Assembly: GCF_000160135.1 (NCBI RefSeq)
Contig: NZ_GG729934.1
Span: 66,499-130,498, forward strand
Source of the DNA: Oribacterium sp. oral taxon 078 str. F0262
Lineage (GTDB): Bacteria > Bacillota > Clostridia > Lachnospirales > Lachnospiraceae
DNA length: 64,000 nucleotides
Direction: 5' to 3'
In this document: positions 52,344 through 61,858 of the stretch, piece after piece
Layout of the letters: every line of letters begins with the position of its first letter
Position numbering within the stretch: position 1 is the stretch's first letter
Position numbers and translations under genes: made by a program
Notes under the pieces: generated by a model
What the model was told of the DNA's origin: nothing
The model's input: the letters and a program-made list of their open reading frames with translations, nothing else
The model's database searches: none

Positions 52344-52364
52344 ATCGCCCCGTTGGAGTTAAAC

Positions 52365-53699
52365 TCAGCCCAGAGAATGGATGAACTGTCTCGCTGTCCT
52401 CCCCGTGCGCCCGCCCCTTTGCACCGACCAGGCCCTCGCCTTTTGGAGAAGCTCCTCTCTTTCCATCTTAAGCCCCTCCCTCCCCGCGAGAAGGAGCACA
52501 ATCCTCTGATAGTCTTCGAAGCTCGGTTCCTGAAAGAGGATATTCAGGCCGAAGCGGTCAGAGAGGGAGAGCTTTTCCTCCATGGTATCGGAGTGGTGCA
52601 GCTCCTCCTGATCCACCATATCCTTCCGGTCCGAGAGAAACTCCCGCACGAGATGTCTCCTGTTGGAGGTCGCATAGATCAGGATATTGTCGGGTCTCGC
52701 CTCGATTCCGCCCTCGATCAAAGACTTCAGGTACTTATATTCTGTCTCTGACTCCTCGAAGGAGAGATCATCCAGAAAGAGAAGGAAGCGGTAATTCCGA
52801 TTCCGCAGGATTTCGTTCAGCCAGAGGAGCTCCCGGAGCTGCTGCTTATAGATCTCAATCAGCCGAAGCCCCTTTTCCTGAAAATGATGGAGCAACGCCC
52901 GGATCATGGTGGATTTCCCGGTTCCGGCATCCCCGTAGAGGAGGACATTGTTGCAGGGCCTTCCCTGAAGGAAGGCCTCCGTGTTCTCACAGAGCAGCTT
53001 CTTCTGCGCCTCATAGCCCAGGAGTGAATCGAAATCCACCGGGTCCAGCGCCTTGATCGGGACGAGCTCCCTCTCCTTTTCCGTGCCCTCGATGCGGAAA
53101 GCTCGGTGGAGCGCGAAGCTCCCGCTTCCAAAGCGGCGGTAGAATTCCGAGATCGCACGCTGTATGCCCAGGGGATTTCCCGCTCTCATCAGGGAGCGCT
53201 CGAGCGCCGAGATCGTGAGGGATGCCTCTCGGAGGCTGTGGACAGTCCTTTTTCCCGCTGCCTGATAGTTTCGGAGGAGGGAGAAGGAGGTAGAGCCCAG
53301 AAACTGATCCAGCGGGGAGAGATCGTAATGCAGAAGCTCATAGAGCGCGGAGCAGTCCTGGAGCGAGAGAAGGGAGGCGGAGCCCTCCGGAATCCCGAGA
53401 CCTTCACTGAGGAGTGAGAGGGGATTTTCATCCGCCGCGATCAAATAGGCGATATAGGAGGCGTAAAGATCCCCCTCAAAGCCGTAGTCCGCCGAAAGAC
53501 GGAGGATTTCGTGGAGAGTGACGTGAAGATCCTGCCGGATATCATCGTGGTCATAGCGGTCCACCGTTCCGTCCTCATTTTCCATCTCATAATCATAGCC
53601 CGGCTCCGAGAGCGCTTCTAAGGCTGCGGAAAGTCCCATGAGCACCGGATCGACGGAAAGTCTGCTGAAAAAGATCAGTCTGGATAAAAGAGCCTTCAT
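52365..53699 (-). CDS. AAA+ ATPase of the DUF815 family
   Basis: The C-terminal half is an AAA+ module: LLGYEAQKKLLCENTEAFLQ, Walker A LLYGDAGTGKSTMIRALLHH near residue 253, Walker B FLLFLDDLSFEESETEYKYL, and sensor IYATSNRRHLVREF. This matches DUF815, predicted ATPases of unknown role related to chaperone-like AAA proteins. The N-terminal 200 residues are helical and poorly conserved. The gene converges on the polymerase with 21 bp between stops, and its upstream region abuts the ilv control region. Confidence 0.87.
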   Translation of the reverse strand: MKALLSRLIFFSRLSVDPVLMGLSAALEALSEPGYDYEMENEDGTVDRYDHDDIRQDLHVTLHEILRLSADYGFEGDLYASYIAYLIAADENPLSLLSEGLGIPEGSASLLSLQDCSALYELLHYDLSPLDQFLGSTSFSLLRNYQAAGKRTVHSLREASLTISALERSLMRAGNPLGIQRAISEFYRRFGSGSFALHRAFRIEGTEKERELVPIKALDPVDFDSLLGYEAQKKLLCENTEAFLQGRPCNNVLLYGDAGTGKSTMIRALLHHFQEKGLRLIEIYKQQLRELLWLNEILRNRNYRFLLFLDDLSFEESETEYKYLKSLIEGGIEARPDNILIYATSNRRHLVREFLSDRKDMVDQEELHHSDTMEEKLSLSDRFGLNILFQEPSFEDYQRIVLLLAGREGLKMEREELLQKARAWSVQRGGRTGRTARQFIHSLG

Positions 53700-53784
53700 A
53701 GTAATATAGTAATTCAGGGCGAAGCCCTGTCCTTTCTTTTTTGTCCTTTCTTTTTATTGAATTTTAGCGTGGGAGAGGCGGCTG

Positions 53785-53855
53785 TGTCAAAGGCTTCCAT
53801 TTATAAAGCGGCTATGGCTTCCATAGCGGGAAGATATGGGAGAGCCGCCTTGACA
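53785..53855. repeat. Nested inverted repeat overlapping the ilv -35 element
   Basis: TGTCAA-a-GGC (53785-53794) pairs with GCCTTGACA (53847-53855). Inside, CTTCC pairs with GGAAG, and GCTATGG-ctt-CCATAGC forms the tip. The right arm includes the TTGACA -35 hexamer, so besides forming hairpins it could be an operator for a repressor of the ilv promoter. Confidence 0.5.
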
Positions 53856-53878
53856 AGGGCTTTTTGCTGTGGGATAAT
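53850..53878 (+). promoter_or_regulatory. Strong promoter of the ilv operon
   Basis: TTGACA (53850-53855), exactly 17 bp, GATAAT (53873-53878). The predicted start lies near 53885, only 15 or so bases before the leader-peptide start codon. Confidence 0.85.
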
Positions 53879-53900
53879 GCAGAAATCACGGAGGGAGAGT

Positions 53901-54011
53901 ATGCGGGATATGAGGGATTCGACATATTTTTGGAGCGTCACGATGATTCTTTCCGGCATTATTGTAGCTTGCAATGATGCTGTTTCGCGTGACGCTATCC
54001 GGGGGAATTAA
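53901..54011 (+). CDS. ilv leader peptide (attenuator peptide)
   Basis: A 36-codon frame preceded by GGAGGGAG. It encodes MRDMRDSTYFWSVTMILSGI, continuing IVACNDAVSRDAIRGN. Codons 16, 17 and 20-22 are Ile, Leu, Ile, Ile, Val, with Val28 and Ile33 later. Its stop lies 15 bp before a strong terminator, and ilvB follows. The 3' codons (53993-54004) can pair with the terminator's 5' arm. A ribosome slowed at the Ile/Val codons would leave that pairing free; one reaching the stop would cover it. It could alternatively be a tiny membrane protein, since the centre is hydrophobic. Confidence 0.65.
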   Translation: MRDMRDSTYFWSVTMILSGIIVACNDAVSRDAIRGN

Positions 54012-54058
54012 GATAGAGGGATCTTCGGCCCCGCAGCGAAACGCTGCGGGGCCGTTTT
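53993..54058 (+). promoter_or_regulatory. Antiterminator/terminator switch of the ilv attenuator
   Basis: Terminator: CGGCCCCGCAGCG (54026-54038), loop AAA, CGCTGCGGGGCCG (54042-54054), then TTTT. Antiterminator: CGCT (53993-53996) with AGCG (54035-54038), and CGGGG (54000-54004) with CCCCG (54029-54033), nine pairs around a 3x1 internal loop that would consume the terminator's 5' arm. The two structures are mutually exclusive. The region from here to ilvB contains another hairpin (GCAAAGCG 54100-54107 with CGCTTTGC 54118-54125). Confidence 0.7.
54026..54058 (+). terminator. Intrinsic terminator between leader peptide and ilvB
   Basis: A perfect 13-bp GC-rich stem with a 3-nt loop followed by TTTT. 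It stands alone as one of the strongest terminators in the window, and its position 127 bp before ilvB only makes sense if it is conditional or if ilvB has a further promoter, which I do not see. Confidence 0.92.
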
Positions 54059-54184
54059 AGTGTTCAGACTGCTGGGACCTGCAAAGCAAGGGAAGTATTG
54101 CAAAGCGAAAAACCGCCCGCTTTGCGGGGAATGCAAATTGAAATTTTCAGAGTGTTCAGGGAGAAGTTTTCGGGAGAGGATAAG

Positions 54185-55897
54185 ATGAGATTGAGCGGAG
54201 CCGGGATTTTGATTGAGGAGCTGATTTCACAGGGGGTCGATACGATTTTCGGATATCCGGGAGGCGCGGTCCTGACTATTTACGATGAGCTGTATCGCTC
54301 CAGGGACCGGATCCGCCATGTCATCACCGCCCACGAGCAGGGTGCCTGCCACGCGGCGGACGGCTATGCGAGAGCCAGCGGGAAGACGGGGGTTGTGCTC
54401 GCAACAAGCGGGCCGGGGGCGACGAATCTCGTGACAGGGATCGCAAATGCCTATCTGGATTCGGTTCCCCTTCTGGCGATCACGGGAAATGTCTCTGTGG
54501 ATGCGCTCGGGCGGGACAGCTTCCAGGAGGTCGATATCGTGGGCATCACACAGCCGGTCGTGAAGCACAGCTTCATGGTGAGGGATGTGACGGAGCTGGA
54601 GCAGACGATCAAGGAAGCCTTTCTGATCGCGAATTCGGGGAGGAAGGGCCCGGTTCTGATCGACATCCCGAAGGATGTTCAGACGGGAAGCTGCGAGTAT
54701 GGCATCGCGGTCGTCCCCAGAATGCCCGAAAAGCCGAAGCTTCCCTATGATAAAGAGGCGGTCCTCGCGGCGCTCTCCGGGGCGGAGAGGCCCTTCCTCT
54801 ACTGCGGAGGCGGCGTGATCTCCTCCGGGGCGGAGGAGGAGATCCTCTCCCTCTCGAAGCGGATCGATGCTCCGATCGGCTTAAGCATGATGGGGCGAAG
54901 CGCGGTGCCGGACTCCTACAGCTATAATCTCGGTATGTGCGGCATGCACGGAAATTTCGCGGCCTCCAGGGCGCAGTCCGAGTGCGATCTCCTGCTCGCG
55001 GCCGGTGTCCGCTTCTCCGATCGGGCCACCGGAGATATCTCGGAATATACGAAGAACCGAACGATCATCCACATTGACATCGACAAGGCGGAGATCGGGA
55101 AGAATGTGCGCCCCGGTCTCTCCCTCCAGGGAGATGTGAAGGAGATCCTTCAGGACCTTCTCCGGGAGCTCCCGGAGAAAAAGCATCCGGATTGGAGGAG
55201 GAGGGTCGAAGGCTTTCGGGAGTGGCATCCGCGGGAGAGGAAGGGGGAGTTCTGCCCGGAAAATATCATCCGGGCGCTCCGGAGGCACACAGAGGATGAG
55301 ACCATCATCGCGACCGATGTGGGACAGCATCAGATCTGGACGATGCAGTACTATGCCTTCGAAAGGCCGAGGACACTGCTCAGTTCCGGGGGACTCGGGA
55401 CGATGGGCTATGGACTCGGCGCGGCGGTCGGAGGCTGCATCGCCTCCGGGGGAAGGAGGACCGTTCTCATCACCTCGGAGGGGTCCTTTGGCATGAATCT
55501 GAACGAGCTGTGCACCGTCGTCTCCCAGAAGCTTCCGATCACGGTCCTCATCTTGGACAATCAGGTGCTCGGCATGGTGCGGCAGTGGCAGGGGATGTTC
55601 TACGGGAAGCGCTATTCCGAGACCACGCTGGATCAGAGGCGGACGGATTTTGCGGCTCTGGCCCGGGCCTTCGGCGCGAAGGGATACTCCGTATCCGATC
55701 TGGAGGGTCTGGAGGAGGCGCTTAAGGAGATGGACGGAAATGAGGAGGATGCGATCCTGATCGACTGCCATATCGACAGGGACGAGCAGGTCCTTCCCAT
55801 GATTCCGCCGGGAAAGTCGATCCGGGATATCATCCTGCCTCTGCCCGCCGGGGAGGAGGCGCCCTTGGAAGAAGCTCTTTCGGAGGAGGAAAAATGA
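54185..55897 (+). CDS. ilvB: Acetolactate synthase large subunit, copy 1
   Basis: A ThDP- and FAD-dependent enzyme condensing pyruvate with pyruvate or 2-oxobutyrate. The catalytic Glu lies in TAHEQGACHAADGYARASG, and ATSGPGATNLVTGIANAYLD and GLGTMGYGLGAAVGGCIASG are conserved. Trp468 in GMVRQWQ is the residue linked to 2-oxobutyrate preference. The ThDP/Mg motif, normally GDGS, reads Ser431-Glu432-Gly433-Ser434, with the partner Asn459 in place, so the metal-binding Asp is Glu. The start at 54185 follows GGGAGAGG. It overlaps ilvN by 4 bp. Confidence 0.95.
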   Translation: MRLSGAGILIEELISQGVDTIFGYPGGAVLTIYDELYRSRDRIRHVITAHEQGACHAADGYARASGKTGVVLATSGPGATNLVTGIANAYLDSVPLLAITGNVSVDALGRDSFQEVDIVGITQPVVKHSFMVRDVTELEQTIKEAFLIANSGRKGPVLIDIPKDVQTGSCEYGIAVVPRMPEKPKLPYDKEAVLAALSGAERPFLYCGGGVISSGAEEEILSLSKRIDAPIGLSMMGRSAVPDSYSYNLGMCGMHGNFAASRAQSECDLLLAAGVRFSDRATGDISEYTKNRTIIHIDIDKAEIGKNVRPGLSLQGDVKEILQDLLRELPEKKHPDWRRRVEGFREWHPRERKGEFCPENIIRALRRHTEDETIIATDVGQHQIWTMQYYAFERPRTLLSSGGLGTMGYGLGAAVGGCIASGGRRTVLITSEGSFGMNLNELCTVVSQKLPITVLILDNQVLGMVRQWQGMFYGKRYSETTLDQRRTDFAALARAFGAKGYSVSDLEGLEEALKEMDGNEEDAILIDCHIDRDEQVLPMIPPGKSIRDIILPLPAGEEAPLEEALSEEEK

Positions 55898-56145
55898 ACC
55901 GTTTCACCATCGATCTCTGGGTCAACAACCGCTTTGGCGTCCTGAACCGGATCACCGGGCTCTATGCAAAGCGCGGCTACAATATCGAATCGATCCACGC
56001 GGGCCCCACCGAGGTGAGTGGAGTTACGAAGATCGAGATCGTATCCACGGGGGACGATTATATGAGGACGCAGGTCCTCTCTCAGCTGGAAAAGCTCTAT
56101 GATGTCAGAAAGGTGGAGCTTTCCTCCGAGGAAGCGATCCGGTAA
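55894..56145 (+). CDS. ilvN: Acetolactate synthase small subunit, ACT-domain only
   Basis: MNRFTIDLWVNNRFGVLNRI and the next block TGLYAKRGYNIESIHAGPTE form one ACT domain, the regulatory fold that binds valine and activates the large subunit. At 83 residues it lacks the C-terminal domain found in the second small subunit at 60393, and resembles the short IlvN/IlvM type. The ATG is inside the ilvB stop (ATGA), so subunits are made together. Confidence 0.9.
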   Translation: MNRFTIDLWVNNRFGVLNRITGLYAKRGYNIESIHAGPTEVSGVTKIEIVSTGDDYMRTQVLSQLEKLYDVRKVELSSEEAIR

Positions 56146-56170
56146 GGTCCTGCCGCCGCGTTAGCCCTGC

Positions 56171-57494
<1,324 letters not shown>

Positions 57495-57539
57495 GACAGG
57501 AGAGAGGGCAGAATGGAGACAGGAGCCGGAGGAGAGAGG

Positions 57540-58739
57540 ATGGAGCTGACACTGGACAGAGTATATCAGGCGGCGCATGTGCTGAAGCCGCTCGTAAAGA
57601 GGACAGAGCTGGTACGGGCGGCCGGGATCGAAACAGACTGCGAGCTCTATCTGAAGACGGAGAATCTGCAAAACACCGGCTCCTTTAAGATCCGCGGCGC
57701 CTGCTACCGGATCTCGACTCTGACGGAGGAGGAGAGAAGGAGGGGCGTCGTAGCCTGCTCGGCCGGAAATCACGCGCAGGGCGTCGCCCTCGCCGCTTCC
57801 CGCTCCGGCACGAAGTCGACCATCTTCCTCCCGGCGGTCGCGCCAATATCCAAGGTGGAGGCGACGAGAGCCTACGGGGCGGAGGTGAGGATGATCGACG
57901 GCGTCTACGATGACGCCTATGAGGCGGCGCTCCGCTATCAGAAGGAGAGCGGAGCCGTCTTTATTCACCCCTTCAACGATATCGATGTAATCGCGGGGCA
58001 GGGGACGATCGGGATGGAGATCTGCGAGCAGCTCATGGATGCGGAGGCCGTCGTCGTCCCGGTCGGAGGAGGCGGCCTCATCTCCGGTGTCTCCTTCGTC
58101 GTAAAGAAGCTGAATCCCGGCTGCAAAGTCTATGGAGTACAGGCCTCCGGTGCGGCCTCCATGCTGAAATCCCGGAGGGATCACGCGCTGGAGAGCCTCA
58201 GCGAGGTCCACACCTTTGCGGATGGGATCGCAGTGAAGAAGCCGGGCTCCGTGACCTTCGACATGGTGGAAGAATACGTGGATGAGCTGGTCACTGTGAC
58301 GGATGATGAGACAGCGGCGGCGATCCTCACGCTCATGGAGCGGCAGAAGGTGGTCTCCGAGGGCGCGGGCGCGGTCTCCGTCGCGGCGGTGCTCTTTCAT
58401 AAGGTCCCGGTGAAGGGGAAGAAGACGGTCTGCATCATCTCCGGAGGAAATATCGATGTGAATATCCTCTCCCGCGTCATCACAAGGGGACTGATGAAGA
58501 CCGGGCGGAAGGCGAGCCTCACGCTGGAGCTTCTGGATAAGCCGGGGCAGCTCGAGGAGGTTTCCCGCATCATCGCGGAGAAGGGCGCCAATGTGACGAG
58601 GGTGGACCACAACAGCACGGCGGAGGACAGCGATATCAACGGCTGCTATCTGACTATGCAGATGGAGACGAGGGATTTCCGCCATGTGGAGGAGATCCGG
58701 AGAGAATTTTCGGAGAGGGGCTTTCGCCTCGTGCAGTAG
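57540..58739 (+). CDS. ilvA: Threonine ammonia-lyase with ACT domain
   Basis: Deaminates threonine to 2-oxobutyrate, the precursor for isoleucine. The PLP lysine is Lys50 in NTGSFKIRGACYR, SAGNHAQGVALAA binds substrate, and VPVGGGGLISGVSF holds the cofactor phosphate. From about residue 325 a single ACT domain follows (LTLELLDKPGQLEEVSRIIA), as in the roughly 400-residue TdcB/IlvA group of Firmicutes. GGAGGAG favours ATG 57540; 57513 is in frame. Its place between ilvC and the second ilvB indicates an isoleucine role. Confidence 0.95.
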   Translation: MELTLDRVYQAAHVLKPLVKRTELVRAAGIETDCELYLKTENLQNTGSFKIRGACYRISTLTEEERRRGVVACSAGNHAQGVALAASRSGTKSTIFLPAVAPISKVEATRAYGAEVRMIDGVYDDAYEAALRYQKESGAVFIHPFNDIDVIAGQGTIGMEICEQLMDAEAVVVPVGGGGLISGVSFVVKKLNPGCKVYGVQASGAASMLKSRRDHALESLSEVHTFADGIAVKKPGSVTFDMVEEYVDELVTVTDDETAAAILTLMERQKVVSEGAGAVSVAAVLFHKVPVKGKKTVCIISGGNIDVNILSRVITRGLMKTGRKASLTLELLDKPGQLEEVSRIIAEKGANVTRVDHNSTAEDSDINGCYLTMQMETRDFRHVEEIRREFSERGFRLVQ

Positions 58740-58758
58740 GCAGCGGAGAGGAGAGTTT

Positions 58759-60396
58759 ATGACGGGCGCTGATGCGATGGTGAAATGCCTGGAGCTCGAA
58801 AGAGTGGAATATGTCTTCGGCTATCCGGGAGTGGCGATCTGTCCCTTCTACGACAGTATCCTGAAGACGGGGATCCGGACGGTGCTGGTTCGAACGGAGC
58901 AGAGCGCGGCGCATGCGGCGAACGGCTATGCCAGAATCAGCGGGAGGGCCGGGGTCGCGGCGGTGACGAGCGGTCCGGGCGCGACCAATGTCATAACGGG
59001 GATCGCCACGGCATTTGCGGACAGCATCCCGATCGTTGTGATCACGGGACAGGTGGACAGCCAGCTCCTGGGCTCCGATGTCTTTCAGGAGGCCGACATC
59101 TCCGGGGCCTGCGAGTCCTTTGTGAAGTACAGCTATATCGTCCGGAATGCGGAGGAGATTCCGAGGATCATGAGGGAGGCCTTCTACCTCGCAAATTCCG
59201 GGCGGAAGGGGCCGGTCCTCATCGATGTCCCGGTCGATGTCCAGAAGGCGGAGCTAAAGAGCTTCTCCTATCCGAGAGAGCATAGGATGCGGACCTATCG
59301 CCCGACCGTCGAGGGAAACATGGTCCAGATCAAAAAGGTCTTCCATCGCCTGAGGGAGGCGAAGCGCCCGATCCTCTGTGTCGGCGGCGGGATCTTCCTC
59401 GCCGGGGCAGCTCAGAAGCTCCGGGCCTTTGCGAAGAAGCAGGGCTTGCCGGTAGTCTCCACGATGATGGGGATCGGCGCGATGGAGAGCTCGGATCCGC
59501 TCTATTTCGGCATGGTCGGGAACAACGGAAAAAGCTGCGGGAACCGCGCCATGAACGAGGCGGATATGATCATCATGGCAGGAGCCAGGGCGGCGGACCG
59601 CTCGATCAGCCAGCCGGGCCTCATCACGGAGAATAAAACCTTCGTCCACATCGACGTGGATCCCGCGGAGATCGGGAAAAATGCCGGGCCGGAGATCCCT
59701 CTCGTCGGGGATCTCTCCAGTGTCTTCGATAAATTCCTGGAGCAGGAGGGAGGGGAGGGCTATGGAGACTGGCTCAGCCTGCTCTCGGATTACCGGAGGG
59801 AGGAAGAGGAGAGGGAGGAGGAGCGCCTTCAGAAAAGGCTCCGCCTCTCCGATCTCCCCTCTCCGGAGCTTCTTCTCCGGGAGCTCTCTCTGAAAATGCA
59901 GGAGGACGGGATCTATATCGCAGATGTCGGGCAGAACCAGCTTTGGTCCTGCGGAAGCTATAGGATGAGAGGGGGGAGATTCCTGACCTCCGGCGGCATG
60001 GGGACGATGGGCTATTCCATCCCGGCCTCCATCGGCGCAAAGCTCGCAGCCCCGAAAAGACAGGTCGTCTCGGTGATCGGAGACGGGGGCTTTCAGATGT
60101 GCATGATGGAGCTTGCGACACTTCGGCAGTACGGCATCGCGGTGAAGATTTTGGTCTTGAAGAATCAGACACTCGGACTTGTGCGGCAGTACCAGCATTT
60201 CGTCCTGGGGGACCGCTATTCCATGACGGAGCTCGGATCGGATCCGGAGCTTTCGAAGCTCTCGGAGGCCTATCATCTCCGCTACCTTTCTATTCGAAAA
60301 AACGAAGAGATTTCCGAGAAGCTCTCGGACTTTCTCAGGGGAGAGGACTCCGCTCTCCTGGAATGTGTGATTGATCCGGATGAGGTGGCCCGATGA
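58759..60396 (+). CDS. ilvB2: Acetolactate synthase large subunit, copy 2 (divergent)
   Basis: A ThDP enzyme like the copy at 54185 but clearly divergent. VRTEQSAAHAANGYARISG has the catalytic Glu, TSGPGATNVITGIATAFADS is kept, and the metal motif is canonical (GDGGF at 441-445, Asn469). The position equivalent to the substrate-selecting Trp is Tyr478 (GLVRQYQ), which in better-known enzymes lowers preference for 2-oxobutyrate. It may mainly make acetolactate for valine and leucine, or serve another 2-oxo acid. GGAGAGGAGAG precedes ATG 58759. It overlaps its small subunit by 4 bp. Confidence 0.88.
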   Translation: MTGADAMVKCLELERVEYVFGYPGVAICPFYDSILKTGIRTVLVRTEQSAAHAANGYARISGRAGVAAVTSGPGATNVITGIATAFADSIPIVVITGQVDSQLLGSDVFQEADISGACESFVKYSYIVRNAEEIPRIMREAFYLANSGRKGPVLIDVPVDVQKAELKSFSYPREHRMRTYRPTVEGNMVQIKKVFHRLREAKRPILCVGGGIFLAGAAQKLRAFAKKQGLPVVSTMMGIGAMESSDPLYFGMVGNNGKSCGNRAMNEADMIIMAGARAADRSISQPGLITENKTFVHIDVDPAEIGKNAGPEIPLVGDLSSVFDKFLEQEGGEGYGDWLSLLSDYRREEEEREEERLQKRLRLSDLPSPELLLRELSLKMQEDGIYIADVGQNQLWSCGSYRMRGGRFLTSGGMGTMGYSIPASIGAKLAAPKRQVVSVIGDGGFQMCMMELATLRQYGIAVKILVLKNQTLGLVRQYQHFVLGDRYSMTELGSDPELSKLSEAYHLRYLSIRKNEEISEKLSDFLRGEDSALLECVIDPDEVAR

Positions 60397-60881
60397 AAAG
60401 GATATATTCTGTACTGGTGGAGAACCGCGCCGGAGTGCTCTCCAGAGTCGCGGGGCTTTTCTGGAGACGCTGCTTTAACATTGATTCCCTCGCAGTCGGA
60501 GAGACGGAGGACCGCACGGTCTCCAATATGGTCATCGTCTCGAGCGGGGAGGAGCGGACGCTCGAGCAGATCGAGAAGCAGCTGAACAAAAAGATCGATA
60601 TCATCAAGGTCCGGACCTTCTCGGAGAGCGAGGGGATCTGCCGGGAGCTTCTCCTGGTAAAGATCCGCTACAACCGGGAAAACCGGAAGGATATCATGGA
60701 AAACTGCGAGATCATGGGAGCCCGGATCGTGGATCTCGGGAAGCAGGCGATGACGATCCAGATCTGCGACACACCGGAGCGGATAGAGATGTTTCTCGAC
60801 ACCTTAAAGACCGTGAGCATCGTGGAGATCGCCCGCACCGGGACACTGGCCATGCTGAAGATCCGGGAGCAGCGCCGCTAA
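60393..60881 (+). CDS. ilvN2: Acetolactate synthase small subunit, full-length type
   Basis: A 162-residue regulatory subunit: an N-terminal ACT domain (YSVLVENRAGVLSRVAGLFW, then NIDSLAVGETEDRTVSNMVI) and the C-terminal ALS_ss domain (ELLLVKIRYNRENRKDIMEN, ending TVSIVEIARTGTLAMLKIRE). This is the IlvH-like architecture and differs from the 83-residue subunit at 55894. So the locus holds two large/small pairs of different type. It ends the ilv run; a new promoter follows for ridA. Confidence 0.93.
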   Translation: MKRIYSVLVENRAGVLSRVAGLFWRRCFNIDSLAVGETEDRTVSNMVIVSSGEERTLEQIEKQLNKKIDIIKVRTFSESEGICRELLLVKIRYNRENRKDIMENCEIMGARIVDLGKQAMTIQICDTPERIEMFLDTLKTVSIVEIARTGTLAMLKIREQRR

Positions 60882-60930
60882 GGAGGATGCATCCGGCCTC
60901 CCTTACTCTGCTTCGGCTTTTATGGGGGTC

Positions 60931-60959
60931 TTGCTTTCTCGCGGAATAGCTGTCATAAT
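60931..60959 (+). promoter_or_regulatory. ridA promoter
   Basis: TTGCTT (60931-60936), 17 bp, CATAAT (60954-60959), 42 bp upstream of ridA. It allows ridA and perhaps the next two genes to be expressed apart from the ilv operon. Confidence 0.65.
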
Positions 60960-61001
60960 GGAGAGCGTCTCAGCAATATTTTTAAAATAAAGGAGAACAA
61001 G

Positions 61002-61373
61002 ATGAAGCAAGTATCGACAGAGAAGGCGCCGGCGGCGATCGGCCCCTATTCCCAGGGCTTTGTGAGCGGAAATCTGGTTTTTTGTTCCGGACAGATTCCG
61101 GTCGTCCCGGAGAGCGGGGAAGTGGCGGGCCCCGACATCGCTTCCCAAGCGGAGCAGAGCTGCAAGAATGTGAAGGCTGTCATCGAGGCCGCGGGCTCCG
61201 ATATCGGAAAGGTTTTAAAGACCACCTGCTTCCTCGCGGACATGAACGACTTCGCCGTCTTCAACGGAGTCTATGAGAAGTACTTCAGCTCGAAGCCTGC
61301 CCGTTCCTGCGTGGCGGTAAAGGCCCTCCCGAAGGGAGTGCTCTGCGAGATCGAGGCCATTGCCGAGCTGTAG
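61002..61373 (+). CDS. ridA: RidA family reactive enamine/imine deaminase
   Basis: RidA hydrolyses 2-aminocrotonate and 2-aminoacrylate, reactive intermediates released by PLP dehydratases such as IlvA. The 123-residue trimeric fold is clear: APAAIGPYSQGFVSGNLVFC, SGQIPVVPESG, VLKTTCFLADMNDFAVFN, and the catalytic arginine in KPARSCVAVKALPKG with the terminal CEIEAIAEL. AAGGAG precedes the ATG. Its place behind ilvA is biochemically sensible. Confidence 0.96.
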   Translation: MKQVSTEKAPAAIGPYSQGFVSGNLVFCSGQIPVVPESGEVAGPDIASQAEQSCKNVKAVIEAAGSDIGKVLKTTCFLADMNDFAVFNGVYEKYFSSKPARSCVAVKALPKGVLCEIEAIAEL

Positions 61374-61402
61374 GCCCGATTTGGCAGGTATGAAAGGGAT
61401 AA

Positions 61403-61846
61403 ATGAAGTTTTATTCTTATGAGTACCTCACCGGCAGGATCGCTGTCACCAACCGGCTGCAACTTATCCTTGCGGCAGCGGCAGCGGTCCTTTTGGTGTT
61501 CGCTCTATTTAAATACTATCGGGAGAGACGGGATACAAAGTATCGGGAGCTCTCCCTCATTGCCCTCTTCGGCGTGCTCGCTCTGATCTGTGCAAGGATC
61601 AGCAGCGAGCAGAGCCACCATCTGATCGACGATCAATACTCCTCTGCGGCGCACGCTGTGGAGACGGTCGCGGAGGAGCTGAAGCTGGACAAGGCAAAAA
61701 TCTATATCAACACCCGAGCGGCGAGAGACGGCGCTGTCGTGAAGGCCGGGGGCGATTTCTACCGCATTATCGCGGTGGACGACAGCTATCTTCTCGAGAA
61801 GATGGAAGTCATTGACCCGGAGATTCAGCTGGTGGATGCCGACTAG
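61403..61846 (+). CDS. DUF3290-family membrane protein
   Basis: A 147-residue protein with two N-terminal membrane helices (LQLILAAAAAVLLVFALFKY and LSLIALFGVLALICARI) and a soluble alpha/beta tail (AKIYINTRAARDGAVVKAGG). The organisation and the following DUF421 gene fit the DUF3290-DUF421 pair seen in Firmicutes. No biochemical role is established. AAAGGGA precedes the ATG, and the DUF421 gene starts 12 bp later, so they form a unit. Confidence 0.78.
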   Translation: MKFYSYEYLTGRIAVTNRLQLILAAAAAVLLVFALFKYYRERRDTKYRELSLIALFGVLALICARISSEQSHHLIDDQYSSAAHAVETVAEELKLDKAKIYINTRAARDGAVVKAGGDFYRIIAVDDSYLLEKMEVIDPEIQLVDAD

Positions 61847-61858
61847 GATGAGGAAAGT

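Noticed and set aside
53757-54011. 84-codon frame containing the ilv leader peptide
   Set aside because: Its first part lies upstream of the promoter at 53850-53878 and over an inverted repeat. Only the part from ATG 53901 has a ribosome-binding site and makes sense.
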